The notes under the pieces: generated by a model
What the model saw: the letters and a program-made list of their open reading frames with translations, nothing else
Told to the model about the DNA's origin: nothing
Databases searched by the model: none
Made by a program: the position numbers and the translations under genes
NCBI RefSeq assembly: GCF_030160115.1
Contig: NZ_BSNS01000003.1
Location: 94,386-158,385, forward strand
Direction of reading: 5' to 3'
DNA: 64,000 nucleotides
DNA from: Devosia nitrariae
GTDB taxonomy: Bacteria > Pseudomonadota > Alphaproteobacteria > Rhizobiales > Devosiaceae
In this document: piece by piece, positions 1 to 9,467 of the stretch
How the letters are laid out: every line of letters begins with the position of its first letter
Numbering within the stretch: position 1 is the stretch's first letter

Positions 1-179
1 CGCACATCTGGGAGATGCGGCGCGGCACGCGGCACAGCAGGCCAAGGCGAGAAAGCGTGCCCGGCGAGAGGCCGATCGCACCACGCGGGCCGAAACTTCA
101 GCATCCTCTTGAGATCGCAATCATCAATGCTACTATCGCGTATCGGCCGTTTCCGCCGCATCCGATAAGAAACATTGAT

Positions 180-1112
180 ATGGATCTCGACCAGCTCCGC
201 ACCTTCGACCAGATCGTCCGCGACCAGAGCTTCACGCGTGCCGCCGCGCGCCTCAACATCACGCAGGCGACGGCCTCGATGCGCATCCGTGCACTCGAGC
301 AACTCCTCGGCGTCACGCTGTTCGTGCGCGGCCGGCAGGTGAGCCTGACCGATCAGGGCATGACCTTCCTGCCCTTTGCCCGGCGCATTCTCGGCACCGC
401 CCAGGAGGGCCGCGAGGCCTTGCGGCGGGTCGAGCGTGGACGCATCGCCATCGCCTCGCTCCGGAGCCTTGTGTCTCCGCTGATCACCGAGGCGCTGTTG
501 CGCTTCCAGGAGCGCTATCGGGACGTCGATGTGGTGGTCAATGAGGGCCGGCAGGCGCAGATCGTGGCGATGCTGCACGAGCGAGCCGTCGAGATGGGAA
601 TCCTGTGCTGGCCCAACCTCGACCCGCTCGTGGTCGACCTCGAGCCGCTGCTCATCATGCGTGAGAGGGTGCCGCTGGTGGTAGCGCCGGAGGTGGCGGC
701 ACGGCTGCCGGCCCGCCCGACCATCGACGAGGTGCTGGCTGAGGTGCCACGGGTCATCTCCCTGCGCTGGTGGCAGGTCGAGCCGGAGACTGCGGCAGCG
801 CTGACCCGCATGGCGCGCACGAGCGTCGAACTGCCGACCGGCCCGGCCCGGCGCCTCGCGGTCAAGGGCGAGGGCCTTGGCTTCTTCGTCAATTCCGCGG
901 TCGCCGACGACATCGCGGCCGGCCGGCTGGTCGAGATCGCACCGGTCGACTTTGCGCCGCTCCACCGCGACACGGCCATGGTCGTGCGCTCGGCAGCTGT
1001 CCTCGAACGGCAGATGCTCGCCGACTTCGTCAACGAGATCGCCCGCGAATGCGCCAAGGTGGGCGAGGTGCTGGACAACCGGCTAGCGGGCTCGGAAAGC
1101 GCGGCAGCCTGA
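180..1112 (+). CDS. LysR-family transcriptional regulator
   Basis: A 310-residue LysR regulator. Residues 1-60 form the winged HTH (it begins MDLDQLRTFDQIV and contains AAARLNITQATASMRIRALE); roughly residues 90-295 form the type 2 periplasmic-binding-like effector domain. The reading frame is open upstream to base 15, but the LysR domain begins exactly at this ATG, so I reject the longer start. It lies 51 bp upstream of a GMC oxidoreductase in the same direction, so it may control that gene, although LysR regulators more often face their targets. The effector is unknown. Family assignment is firm, specific role unknown. Confidence 0.87.
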   Translation: MDLDQLRTFDQIVRDQSFTRAAARLNITQATASMRIRALEQLLGVTLFVRGRQVSLTDQGMTFLPFARRILGTAQEGREALRRVERGRIAIASLRSLVSPLITEALLRFQERYRDVDVVVNEGRQAQIVAMLHERAVEMGILCWPNLDPLVVDLEPLLIMRERVPLVVAPEVAARLPARPTIDEVLAEVPRVISLRWWQVEPETAAALTRMARTSVELPTGPARRLAVKGEGLGFFVNSAVADDIAAGRLVEIAPVDFAPLHRDTAMVVRSAAVLERQMLADFVNEIARECAKVGEVLDNRLAGSESAAA

Positions 1113-1163
1113 GCCCTTCCCTGTAGCTAGCGTTCCGGGTAGCTTCGCGCGCCGGAGGGAACA

Positions 1164-2792
1164 ATGACTACAAAGACTTACGACTTCATCATCGCCGGCG
1201 GCGGCTCGGCGGCGTGCGTTGCCGCGATGCGGCTGGTGCGCGAGTTCGGCTTTTCGGTGCTGATCCTCGAGCGCGGGCCGGCGCGCACCAGCGCGCTGAT
1301 GGCGATGCCGGCCGGATACATGAAATATCTCGCCCGCGACACCTTCCTCGAGATGCACAAGACGGTGCCGCAGCCCCAGCTCGGCGGGCGGGCGCCCATA
1401 GTGCCGGTCGCCAAGGCGCTCGGCGGCGGCAGCGCGGTCAATGCCATGGTCTATATGCGCGGGCAGAAGGAGGACTATGACGGCTGGGCCGCTCACCTCG
1501 GCAATACCCATGAGTGGTCGTACGAGGACATGCTGGCGCACTTTACCGGTATAGAGGCCAATCGGCGCCTCAATGACCGTTACCATGGCATCTCGGGGAA
1601 TCTGCGGGTTTCCGACCCCGGCCATATCAGCGAAACCACCGAGGATTTCCTGCTGGCCGCGCAGGGGCTCGGCCATGCCTACAATCCCGATTTCAACGGC
1701 ATACGGCAGAACGGGGTGGGCATCATGCAGCACACCTTCGCCCGTTGGGGGCGCTACAACAAGCGCTCGGATGCCAAGCGGGCCTTCCTCGATCCGCTCG
1801 CGAGCAATGAGCGGCTGGATATCGTCACCGGGGCGAGGGTCGAGCGGATCCTCATCGAGAACGGTCGAGCTGTCGGCTTTGCCTACGCGCAAGGCGGAGA
1901 GACGCGGCAGGTGCGCGCCGAGCGCGAAGTGCTCGTTGCCTCCGGCACCTACAACAGTGCCAAGCTGATGATGCTCTCCGGGCTCGGACCGGCTGAGCAC
2001 CTTGCGGCGCACGACATTCCCGTCGTCGCGGACCTGCCGGGCGTCGGGCAGGACCTGCAGGACCACCACGAGGTCCCGGTCATCGCCACGACGAAAGGCC
2101 GGTCGGGCTATTTCGGGCAGGACAAAGGCTGGCCGATGCTGCGCAACGGCCTGCAATACCTGCTGTTCAACTCGGGGCCGGTGACGACGACGGGCATCGA
2201 AGCCTGTCTGTTCTTCGACCCGGACGGCGGCGAGCGGCCGACCATCCAGCTCTATTGTGCCCCGATCGTCTATCTCGATCGCGACGTTTCGGCGGCCAAA
2301 CCCACCTGGGGCGTCACCTTCACCTCATGCCTGCTGCGCCCCAAGGCGCGCGGCAGCGTGACCCTGCGGTCGGCCGACCCCGTCGACCAGCCGCTGGTCG
2401 ACTGCAATTTCTTCGGAGATCCGGAGGACCTGCGCCTGACCATCGCTGCGCTGCGCCATGCACGCGAGCTGCTCGCGGTCGCCCCCTTCAAAACCAAGAT
2501 TGCCGAAGAGTTGCTGCCGGGCGCCGCGATCGCTGCCGACTCCGAAGCACTGACCCGCTATTGCGGCCAGACGGTTAAGACCAATTACCACCCGGTCGGC
2601 ACGCTGCGCATGGGTCCCGATGTCGACCCGATGTCGGTGGTAGATGCACGCCTGCGGGTGCGTGGCGTCGAGAACCTCAGGGTCATCGACTGTTCGGTGA
2701 TGCCGACGATCGTTTCGGGCAACACCAATGCGCCGGCCATGGCCATCGGATCGAAGGCGGCGAACCTGTTGGCCGCCGATCACGCGAGCTAA
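1164..2792 (+). CDS. GMC-family FAD-dependent oxidoreductase (choline dehydrogenase-like)
   Basis: A 542-residue flavoprotein of the glucose-methanol-choline family, which oxidises alcohols with FAD. The N-terminus has the dinucleotide fold (IIAGGGSAACVAA; the usual SAG is SAA here) ending in an acidic LILERGP strand. The substrate domain has the GMC signature GGGSAVNAMVYMRG. The C-terminus has the expected catalytic pair, His476 in YHPVGT and Asn520 in GNTNAP. There is no signal peptide, so it is probably cytoplasmic. A GGAGGG ribosome site sits just before the ATG. The preceding LysR gene may regulate it. Similarity to BetA/AlkJ-type enzymes does not tell the substrate; choline is only one possibility. 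Confidence 0.9.
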   Translation: MTTKTYDFIIAGGGSAACVAAMRLVREFGFSVLILERGPARTSALMAMPAGYMKYLARDTFLEMHKTVPQPQLGGRAPIVPVAKALGGGSAVNAMVYMRGQKEDYDGWAAHLGNTHEWSYEDMLAHFTGIEANRRLNDRYHGISGNLRVSDPGHISETTEDFLLAAQGLGHAYNPDFNGIRQNGVGIMQHTFARWGRYNKRSDAKRAFLDPLASNERLDIVTGARVERILIENGRAVGFAYAQGGETRQVRAEREVLVASGTYNSAKLMMLSGLGPAEHLAAHDIPVVADLPGVGQDLQDHHEVPVIATTKGRSGYFGQDKGWPMLRNGLQYLLFNSGPVTTTGIEACLFFDPDGGERPTIQLYCAPIVYLDRDVSAAKPTWGVTFTSCLLRPKARGSVTLRSADPVDQPLVDCNFFGDPEDLRLTIAALRHARELLAVAPFKTKIAEELLPGAAIAADSEALTRYCGQTVKTNYHPVGTLRMGPDVDPMSVVDARLRVRGVENLRVIDCSVMPTIVSGNTNAPAMAIGSKAANLLAADHAS

Positions 2793-2941
2793 CGGCAATG
2801 CCTCTGTTTCCGGCCGATATGAGGAAAGCCCATGTCGGGGTGCCCGCGCCGATGAGCACCTTCAAAGCGTAGCTCGCGCCACGGAACCATGACAGCGGTG
2901 CATGGCGTTTCCATCGGACACTGATCGGCAAGGGGGCCGCC

Positions 2942-3429
2942 ATGGATGCCGAGCCACTGCTCGCGTCGCCAATCGCCATCCAGATCCACGCCCTTGCCGC
3001 CGGGGCCGCCCTCGCCGTCGGCCTGGTGTTGCTCTTCCGGCGCAAGGGTGATGCTCCGCATCGCCTGCTCGGCCGGATATGGGTCACCCTGATGACCGTT
3101 CTCGCCATCACGGCCTTCTTCATCTACGAAATCCGGCTGATCGGACCGTTCAGTCCACTGCACCTGCTGGCGATCGTGACGCTCTACACGCTGGGGCGCG
3201 GCGTCTGGTTCATCCGTCATGGCGAGGTCGCCAGGCACAAGGCGGCAATGCGCATTTCTTTGCCGCGCTCATTGGCGCCGGCATCTTCACGCTTCTGCCC
3301 GGGCGCACCCTCAACGACGTGCTGACCGGCGGGGCGGGTGGATGGCTGCCCTTCATTGTCGCCGCGTCGCTGGCGGCGGCCGTGGCAGCGGCCTATTTTT
3401 TCAACCGCCGCCGGATCGACCGCATCTGA
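2942..3429 (+). pseudogene. DUF2306-like four-helix membrane protein, split by a -1 frameshift
   Basis: The first frame encodes a membrane protein start (MDAEPLLASPIAIQIHALAA, then helices around VGLVLLFRR, VLAITAFFIYEI and LLAIVTLYTLG) up to RHKAAM near base 3251. The expected continuation, HFFAALIGAGIFTLLPGRTL and a last helix before FFNRRRIDRI, lies in the frame one base earlier. Joined, the product is about 162 residues and matches the layout of DUF2306 membrane proteins, including the terminal LLPGR motif. A single missing base between about 3245 and 3260 explains the break. It may be a real mutation or a sequencing error. Function of the family is unknown. Confidence 0.7.
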
Positions 3430-3449
3430 AGCCTCCCGTTCTGACGGAA

Positions 3450-4433
3450 TCAGGCGCTGCCGATGAGAATCCCGGCAGCAAATACCAGAGATCCGCCCAG
3501 CACCACTTGCAGGACTGCGCGCCAGAACGGGGTCTGCATGTAGCGGTTCTGAATGAAGGCGATGGCCCACAGTTCCACCAGGACGACGGCGATGGCAAGG
3601 CTGGTGGCGGTGAAGAAATCGGCGATGAGATAGGGGAGCGCATGACCGAGACCGCCAATCGCGGTCATGATGCCGGCGGCAAGCCCGCGCTTGACCGGCG
3701 AACCACGCCCGGTGAGCTTGCCGTCGTCGGAGGCGGCCTCGGTAAAGCCCATGGAGATGCCGGCGCCGACCGCAGCGGCGAGGCCGACAAGGAAGGTCTG
3801 CCAGGTATCGCCGGTGGCAAAGGCCGCGGCAAACACCGGCGCCAGGGTCGAGACCGATCCGTCCATCAGCCCGGCAAGGCCCGGCTGCACATAGGTCAAA
3901 ACGAACTGGCGGTGGGACTCGTGCGCCTCGCTCTCCAAGGCCTCGGCGCCGAGGTGAGCCGCCTCGAGGCGGTCGGCAGCGTTGGCATGCCTTTTCTCCT
4001 GGGCAGCAAGGTCACCCAACAGCTTGCGAATCTCGGCGTCTGTCGCACGCCGCGCCGCCTCGAGATAGAAGCGGTAGGCCGCCTCCTCCATCTCCCAGAC
4101 TTCCTGGCGCACGGCCTCGAGCGACAGCGTCTTCATCAGCCAGATGGGCTTGCGGGCAAGGAACCCGCGCACGTGCTCGCGGCGGATGGGGATGAGCCGC
4201 GTTCCGAACTTTGCAACGTAAAGGTCGAGCAGGCGGCGCCTGTGCTCATCCTCTTCAGCCGCCATGCCGTCAAAGAGCGCCGCCGAACCCGGATAGCTGT
4301 CGCCCAGACGGCTGGAGAACTCGGAATAAATGCGTCCGTCCTCCTCTTCGGCGGTGATGGCGAGCGAGAGGATCTCGCGCTCGTTGAGCGAATCGAAGTC
4401 GCGACGGGACGGAGCGAGCAGGCGGGACAGCAT
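3450..4433 (-). CDS. mbfA: Membrane-bound ferritin / iron exporter MbfA
   Basis: A 327-residue fusion of a ferritin-like (rubrerythrin) domain with a VIT1/CCC1-type membrane domain. Residues 15-150 carry the di-iron ligand patterns AEEEDGRIY, EEDEHRRRL, EMEEAAYRFY and QEKRH. Residues 175-327 carry about five hydrophobic helices, with LAGLMDGSVSTLAPVF typical of the VIT family. In Agrobacterium and Bradyrhizobium this protein exports iron and protects against iron and peroxide stress, under Irr control. Here two iron-control-element-like palindromes lie just before the start codon, and an irr gene is present elsewhere in the window. The assignment by architecture is strong. Confidence 0.9.
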   Translation of the reverse strand: MLSRLLAPSRRDFDSLNEREILSLAITAEEEDGRIYSEFSSRLGDSYPGSAALFDGMAAEEDEHRRRLLDLYVAKFGTRLIPIRREHVRGFLARKPIWLMKTLSLEAVRQEVWEMEEAAYRFYLEAARRATDAEIRKLLGDLAAQEKRHANAADRLEAAHLGAEALESEAHESHRQFVLTYVQPGLAGLMDGSVSTLAPVFAAAFATGDTWQTFLVGLAAAVGAGISMGFTEAASDDGKLTGRGSPVKRGLAAGIMTAIGGLGHALPYLIADFFTATSLAIAVVLVELWAIAFIQNRYMQTPFWRAVLQVVLGGSLVFAAGILIGSA

Positions 4434-4448
4434 GGAAAGCCCTCTAAA

Positions 4449-4489
4449 TTAGAACCGTTCTAATATTTGTAGATTAGAATGGTTCCAAA
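4449..4489 (-). promoter_or_regulatory. Two iron control elements (ICE-like, Irr boxes) in the mbfA promoter
   Basis: Two imperfect palindromes, TTAGAACCGTTCTAAT (4449-4464) and TTAGAATGGTTCCAAA (4474-4489), start 25 bp apart, about 2.5 helical turns. Both fit the rhizobial ICE core TTAGAA-4-TTCTAA, the second with one change. On the minus strand a possible promoter, TTGGAA-17 bp-TATTAG, overlaps both boxes, and the mbfA ATG follows 15 bp after the first. This layout suits repression by Irr under low iron. Binding is inferred from the motif. Confidence 0.8.
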
Positions 4490-4565
4490 ATATGAGCAAG
4501 GCTCTGCCGCGCGCTCATCCCAAGGACAGCCGCTATCACCGATCGTCAAGCCGCCACCACGAAAG

Positions 4566-5489
4566 CTATACCCACTCGCCCATCTGCTGCTGGTGAACGT
4601 AGCCCCGTGCCGAGGCCGGCACCTCCGCAGCGAGCCAGTCGCGCAGCGCCTTCACTTTACGCGAATCACGCCGGCTCTCGGCCACCGCCAGCCAGTAGCC
4701 GAGCGGACTTTCCACCGCGAGATCGAAGGGGGCGGCGAGCCGCCCGTCGCTGATCGCGTCGGCGGCCATCATGTCGACGGCGAGCAGCACGCCCTGACCG
4801 GAGATCGCCGCATCGAAGGCGAGCGAGGGGTCGGTATAGGCCGGTCCGTGTACCTCGGGCGGATGGGCGATCCCTGCGGTCGCCCACCATTGCGCCCAGG
4901 AGACCATGGCCGCCTCGTCGCGGATAACGGGGATATGGGCGATATCGGCGGGTGAGCGCAGCCGCTCGGCGAGCGGAGGTGCACAGACGGGCCTGTAGGT
5001 GAAGCCGCCGACCCGCTGGGCTCGCACGCCCGGCCAGCCGCCTACGCCATAACGTATGGCGCAATCGATGTCGGCGCGGTTGAGATCCAACACATGTCCA
5101 GTGACGACGAGGCGCAGTTCGATCTCGGGGTGCAACCGGTTGAACTTGCCGATCCGCCAGATCAGCCATCGCGAGGCGAAGACCGCGCCCACCGTCAGCG
5201 TCAGCACGCCCTCCTCGCCGGCCGCGAGCGCGGACAAGGCGTCGGCAAGGCCGGCAAAGCCGCCGGTCAGCTGCGGGAGTACCTGCGCGAGCGCAGGCAG
5301 TGGTACGAGACCGGCGGGCGTACGCTCGAAAAGATCTACCCCAAGCCGCGCCTCGGCCCGGCGGATGTGCTGACTGACGGCACCGACGGTCACCCCCAAT
5401 TCCTCGGCGGCAGGCGCCAGCGCACCACGTCGGGCGACGATCTCGATGGCCCTCAACGCATTGAGGGGTATGGGAAACGGATTTGTCAT
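4566..5489 (-). CDS. LysR-family regulator, GcvA type
   Basis: A 307-residue LysR regulator. The HTH begins right at the N-terminus (PLNALRAIEIVARRGALAPAAEELGVTVGAVSQHIRRAEARLGVDLFER), with the GVTVGAVSQHI recognition helix typical of the GcvA/AmpR subgroup. The effector domain follows from about residue 90, with LTVGAVFASRWLIWRIGKF. It is transcribed divergently from a 49-codon ORF with a strong ribosome site; the shared 99-bp spacer probably holds the operator. GcvA-type regulators often act on a facing gene, but what this one senses cannot be read from the sequence. Confidence 0.87.
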   Translation of the reverse strand: MTNPFPIPLNALRAIEIVARRGALAPAAEELGVTVGAVSQHIRRAEARLGVDLFERTPAGLVPLPALAQVLPQLTGGFAGLADALSALAAGEEGVLTLTVGAVFASRWLIWRIGKFNRLHPEIELRLVVTGHVLDLNRADIDCAIRYGVGGWPGVRAQRVGGFTYRPVCAPPLAERLRSPADIAHIPVIRDEAAMVSWAQWWATAGIAHPPEVHGPAYTDPSLAFDAAISGQGVLLAVDMMAADAISDGRLAAPFDLAVESPLGYWLAVAESRRDSRKVKALRDWLAAEVPASARGYVHQQQMGEWV

Positions 5490-5588
5490 GTAGATTTTCT
5501 ATACCGACGGCATCAGCAATGTCCATTGCAGATTATCACCTATCGGCTCATTCATTGGGTGTTCCGTCGAAACAGGAGGACCCGACCA

Positions 5589-5738
5589 ATGCACAGATTG
5601 TTCATCCTCATCTCCACGTTCGCAAGCTGGCTCGCCGAACGCGATCGTCCCGTCGACGTCATCGAGACGATGAGCCCCCGTGAGCGCGCCGATCTGCCCG
5701 TACACCATCCGGCCGCCGACCACGGCGCAGCCTGCTGA
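5589..5738 (+). CDS. Small hypothetical protein (49 aa) facing the GcvA-type regulator
   Basis: A 49-residue ORF beginning MHRLFILISTFASWLAERDR, with a strong AGGAGGA ribosome site 6 bases before the ATG. The N-terminal 17 residues are hydrophobic, the rest is charged and ends GAAC. Tiny ORFs divergent from GcvA-type LysR genes are common in Rhizobiales, often DUF1127-like, but I see no clear DUF1127 signature. The ribosome site and position are the main support for it being translated. Function unknown. Confidence 0.5.
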   Translation: MHRLFILISTFASWLAERDRPVDVIETMSPRERADLPVHHPAADHGAAC

Positions 5739-5861
5739 GGTCGCCAAGAATGGGGCGGTTAGTACGGCCCCTGGCAACCAAATTGCCCCATTATCCCCCT
5801 CAAACGGGCGCATTCGCAGTGTTGGTCAATCGCATCGTCTCCAGACCCCAAGAGGAAAGCG

Positions 5862-6401
5862 ATGATGCGTACCAGTCCATGCCTTGGCATGCTGTTGTTG
5901 CCGCTCCTGGCCGCCCCCGTTCTTGCCCAGGATGCCGGCCAGCAACCCCCTACCGAACAGCAGGTCGAACAGCCGGCCTTCAGCGGTGAGTTGGACGCCC
6001 CCACGAGCGGCGAAGGCGTCACCGTGGAGGGCACGCCCGTGCCGACTCTGACCGTCCCGCCGGACCCGCGCGATCTGCTTACCGGCCTTTATGCGACCAA
6101 GGGACTCGCCGAGATCTGCGGCATTGCCATAGATGCAAAGATCCAGGAGGCCATGAGCGCCGACGAGGCGAAGTATGTAGCGAACCTCGGCATCACGGCG
6201 GAAGCGGCCGGCCAGGCGTACGATGAGATCAAGTCGACGCTCGAGGCGCGCGAGCCGGATTGCGGCGAGGGAAGCGGTGACGTCGCGGGCGTTACCGAAG
6301 TCCTCGATCTCTATGCCGCCGAGCCGCAAGCGGAAGCACAACCGGCCAGCCAATCGACGTCAGCGCCTGCCGAACCAGCGCCCGCCCCCGCATCACAGTA
6401 G
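5862..6401 (+). CDS. Hypothetical exported protein, Pro/Ala/Gln-rich ends
   Basis: A 179-residue protein with a signal peptide (MMRTSPCLGMLLLPLLAAPVLAQDA, cleavage likely after VLA-Q). The mature part starts with a Gln/Pro/Glu-rich low-complexity stretch, then a compact segment of about 90 residues (DPRDLLTGLYATKGLAEICG onward, with two cysteines, in EICG and DCGE, that could form a disulfide), and ends in an Ala/Pro/Gln-rich tail. An AAGAGGAAAG ribosome site precedes two adjacent ATG codons; the second (5865) is possible. It is probably periplasmic. I do not recognise the family. A composite palindromic repeat begins 8 bp after the stop. Confidence 0.7.
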   Translation: MMRTSPCLGMLLLPLLAAPVLAQDAGQQPPTEQQVEQPAFSGELDAPTSGEGVTVEGTPVPTLTVPPDPRDLLTGLYATKGLAEICGIAIDAKIQEAMSADEAKYVANLGITAEAAGQAYDEIKSTLEAREPDCGEGSGDVAGVTEVLDLYAAEPQAEAQPASQSTSAPAEPAPAPASQ

Positions 6402-6408
6402 CTCCGTC

Positions 6409-6519
6409 GAGCGATTTGATGGAATCAGATCGCGCGCTCCAGTTTTTCTTGTCGCGGGATTTTGCGAAAACCGGTTCCCGTCCCAGAGTCCGGGACAGGC
6501 TTTTTCGCATTCCGCTCTA
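6409..6519. repeat. Composite palindromic intergenic repeat, copy A
   Basis: A first hairpin module (GAGCGATTTGAT ... ATCAGATCGCGCGCTC) is followed by a second module that starts TCGCGGGATTTTGCGAAAACC and ends CGCATTCCGCTCTA. The copy carries a small nested hairpin, GTCCCAGAGTCCGGGAC. The last triplet of the repeat, read on the minus strand, is the stop codon TAG of the extensin-like gene. Related copies lie at about 37.6 kb and 51.2 kb. Confidence 0.75.
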
Positions 6520-7431
6520 TTCGCAGATGCGGGCTCTACAGGCGGTGCCGTGGCAGCCGAGGTCGAGATGAAGGTGGTCCTCGTGCAGCGTGTTGGCCTC
6601 GGGGCCGAGCACGGTGGAAAAATTCGCGCAAGCCGCAGCATGGGCGAACCGCAGCAGCCGTCCGGCCGAGGCCGATGCCGGCGACCACTGGGCCGGCAGG
6701 GAAATCGTGCGCCCGTCCTCAAGCGCAAAGCCGGTGACGTCAAGTGCGTTGGCAAAGCCGTGTTCGGAGATATCGGCCTCCTCGACATTGTTGCGCGGAC
6801 GGCAAAGGTAGCTCGTGCCCACCGAGATTTCCGAAAGCGCCGTGTCTTCCCGAGAACGCAGATATCCGTCGATCGTCTCGACCCAAGCGGGCAGCGCACT
6901 CGCCATCTGGCAGTTGAGCGTCACCGGCGCCGAGAGCGGCACCATGCGCCCATTGGCCAGTACCCCCGTTACCTGGAGCGGCGAGCGCTCCATGCACTCG
7001 CCTTCAGCGATCGGCGGCAGCAGTTCGGCCTCGATCAACCCGCGCAGAACCGCCGGACAGGCGGCCTGGTAGACGCGCGGCACCTCCGGCTCGCCGGAGG
7101 GCTCGCCTTCTTGGGGCGCATCCGTTTGCGCGGGCGTGCCTGCCTCATCGGCACCTGCGTCGGGTTCGCCGTCCTCGGCTTCCGGCCGCGGGCGCGGCAG
7201 GGGCGCGTCCTGCGGCGCTTCCTCGAGCTCGGCCGGCCTCTCGCGCGGCACCGGGGCACGCTCGGTCTCCGCCGGTTCCCCGGCCGGCGGAGGAGGCGGG
7301 CGGCGTGGCGCGATCTCCTCGGCAAGGTTCTCGACCATCTCCTCGAGGGGCGAAAGGAAGTCCTGCGCCGCGGCCGGCAAGGCGACGATCGGCAGGACAG
7401 CGATGAGCAAGGTGGGGACAAAAAAGCGCAT
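6517..7431 (-). CDS. Extensin-like C-terminal domain protein, exported
   Basis: A 304-residue protein with a clear signal peptide ([23 protein letters not shown]). Residues about 30-125 are a low-complexity linker rich in Pro, Glu, Arg and Ala. The C-terminal ~175 residues match the extensin-like C domain: four cysteines (in ACPAVL, GECMER, LNCQMA, YLCRPR), [14 protein letters not shown] with its His and Asp, and a last segment [13 protein letters not shown]. The conserved His/Asp residues resemble metallopeptidases of the LAS/VanY fold, so a role in cell-wall peptide cleavage is plausible but not shown. It is likely periplasmic. The stop codon coincides with the end of repeat copy A. Confidence 0.85.
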   Translation of the reverse strand: MRFFVPTLLIAVLPIVALPAAAQDFLSPLEEMVENLAEEIAPRRPPPPPAGEPAETERAPVPRERPAELEEAPQDAPLPRPRPEAEDGEPDAGADEAGTPAQTDAPQEGEPSGEPEVPRVYQAACPAVLRGLIEAELLPPIAEGECMERSPLQVTGVLANGRMVPLSAPVTLNCQMASALPAWVETIDGYLRSREDTALSEISVGTSYLCRPRNNVEEADISEHGFANALDVTGFALEDGRTISLPAQWSPASASAGRLLRFAHAAACANFSTVLGPEANTLHEDHLHLDLGCHGTACRARICE

Positions 7432-7538
7432 GGGCAGCTAACGCGCCGGACACGTGGCGCGTTGCGTTCGGTTCGTCCGGCGATTTACCAGCCAGAAACC
7501 ATCTTTGCGCCCTTGCAGCCTTCTGCTATCAGCGCCCC

Positions 7539-9344
7539 ATGACAACGCCGCTCTCCCGCATCCGCAATTTCTCCATCGTCGCCCATATCGACCATGGCAA
7601 ATCGACGCTCGCCGACCGGCTGATCCAGATGACCGGCGGGTTGGACCTGCGCGAGATGAAGGAGCAGGTGCTCGATTCCATGGATATCGAGCGCGAGCGC
7701 GGCATCACCATCAAGGCGCAGACCGTGCGCCTCAGCTACAAGGCCGAGGACGGGGAGACCTATGTCCTCAACCTCATCGATACGCCCGGCCATGTCGACT
7801 TCGCTTACGAGGTCTCGCGCTCGATGGCTGCCGTCGAGGGATCTTTGCTCGTTGTCGACGCCTCCCAGGGAGTCGAGGCGCAGACGCTGGCCAACGTCTA
7901 TCATGCGCTCGACGCGGACCACGAAATCGTGCCGGTGCTCAACAAGATCGACCTGCCCGCCGCTGAGCCCGAGCGCATCAAGCAGCAGATCGAGGACGTC
8001 ATCGGGATCGATGCGTCCGATGCCGTCGAGATTTCCGCCAAGACCGGCCTCAACATCGACAAGGTGCTCGAAGCAATCGTTAACCGCCTGCCTGCGCCAA
8101 AAGGGGAGGTCAACGCGCCCTTGAAGGCGCTCCTCGTCGATTCCTGGTACGATATGTATCTGGGCGTCGTGGTGCTGATCCGTGTCATCGACGGGATCGC
8201 CAAGAAGGGCCAGCGCATCCGCATGATGGCCTCCGGCGCCGTCTACGAACTCGACCGCGTCGGCGTCTTCACGCCTAAGCTCGTCGACGTGGGCGAGCTC
8301 GGTCCGGGCGAGCTCGGGTTCTTTACCGCCTCCATCAAAGAGGTGGCCGACACCAATGTCGGCGACACCATCACCGACGACAGGAAGCCGGCCGCCGAGC
8401 CGCTGCCCGGATTCCGCCCGGCCCAGCCAGTGGTGTTCTGCGGACTCTTTCCGGTCGATGCGTCCGACTTCGATGAACTGCGCTCGGCCATGGGGAAGCT
8501 CCGCCTCAACGATGCGAGTTTCTCGTTCGAGATGGAGACCAGCGCCGCGCTCGGGTTCGGCTTCCGCTGCGGCTTCCTCGGTCTTCTCCATCTTGAGATC
8601 ATCCAGGAGCGATTGAGCCGGGAGTTCGACCTCGACCTCATCGCCACCGCCCCGTCGGTTGTCTACGAGGTCGAGATGACCAGCGGCGAGGTGCTGAACC
8701 TCCACAACCCGGCGGACCTGCCCGATGTCGTCAAAATCGCCGAGATCCGCGAGCCGTGGATCAAGGCGACGATTCTCACCCCGGACGAATACCTCGGCAA
8801 CATCCTGAAACTCTGCCAGGACAGGCGCGGCATTCAACGCAACCTCTCCTATGTGGGCAGCCGCGCGCTGGTCGAATACGACCTGCCGCTCAACGAAGTG
8901 GTGTTCGACTTCTATGATCGGCTGAAATCGATCTCCAAAGGCTATGCCAGCTTCGACTACACGCTTGCCGACTATCGCCCCGGAGATCTGGTCAAGCTCT
9001 CGATCCTCGTCAACTCGGAGCCGGTCGACGCGCTTTCGATGCTCGTTCACCGCACGGCGGCCGAAAGCCGCGGCCGCACCATGTGCGAGAAGCTCAAGGA
9101 GCTCATCCCGCCCCATCTCTTCGTCATCCCGATCCAGGCGGCCATCGGCGGCAAGGTGATCGCACGCGAGACGGTGCGGGCGCTGCGCAAGGACGTGACG
9201 GCCAAGTGCTATGGGGGCGACGCGACCCGCAAGCGCAAGCTCCTTGAAAAGCAGAAGGCCGGCAAGAAGCGTATGCGCCAGTTCGGCAATGTCGAGATTC
9301 CGCAGGAAGCCTTCATCAAAGCCCTGAAGATGGGCGACGACTGA
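7539..9344 (+). CDS. lepA: Elongation factor 4 (LepA), ribosomal back-translocase GTPase
   Basis: A 601-residue translational GTPase, the normal LepA length. The G1 loop is [14 protein letters not shown] (residues 12-25), switch and G3 give DTPGHVDF, G4 is NKID and G5 SAKTGLN. The C-terminus has the LepA-specific domain with [23 protein letters not shown]. LepA acts on elongating or assembling ribosomes, promoting back-translocation and helping at high salt or low temperature. It stands alone, between the divergent extensin-like gene and a YciI-like gene. No alternative identity is plausible. Confidence 0.97.
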   Translation: MTTPLSRIRNFSIVAHIDHGKSTLADRLIQMTGGLDLREMKEQVLDSMDIERERGITIKAQTVRLSYKAEDGETYVLNLIDTPGHVDFAYEVSRSMAAVEGSLLVVDASQGVEAQTLANVYHALDADHEIVPVLNKIDLPAAEPERIKQQIEDVIGIDASDAVEISAKTGLNIDKVLEAIVNRLPAPKGEVNAPLKALLVDSWYDMYLGVVVLIRVIDGIAKKGQRIRMMASGAVYELDRVGVFTPKLVDVGELGPGELGFFTASIKEVADTNVGDTITDDRKPAAEPLPGFRPAQPVVFCGLFPVDASDFDELRSAMGKLRLNDASFSFEMETSAALGFGFRCGFLGLLHLEIIQERLSREFDLDLIATAPSVVYEVEMTSGEVLNLHNPADLPDVVKIAEIREPWIKATILTPDEYLGNILKLCQDRRGIQRNLSYVGSRALVEYDLPLNEVVFDFYDRLKSISKGYASFDYTLADYRPGDLVKLSILVNSEPVDALSMLVHRTAAESRGRTMCEKLKELIPPHLFVIPIQAAIGGKVIARETVRALRKDVTAKCYGGDATRKRKLLEKQKAGKKRMRQFGNVEIPQEAFIKALKMGDD

Positions 9345-9467
9345 TCCCGGAGGGCTCTTCGCCTTTTTGGGGATCGCCTATCGCGTGATTTGTCGATCCG
9401 CCGCTTCCTGCTTCGTCGCGTAGTCGAGAGGCCGCTGGGGCCTTAAAGGCAAAGGAAGGAGAACGAC

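Noticed and set aside
3219..4463. Long plus-strand open frame across mbfA
   Set aside because: Shadow frame; mbfA on the other strand has full domain structure and a regulated promoter.
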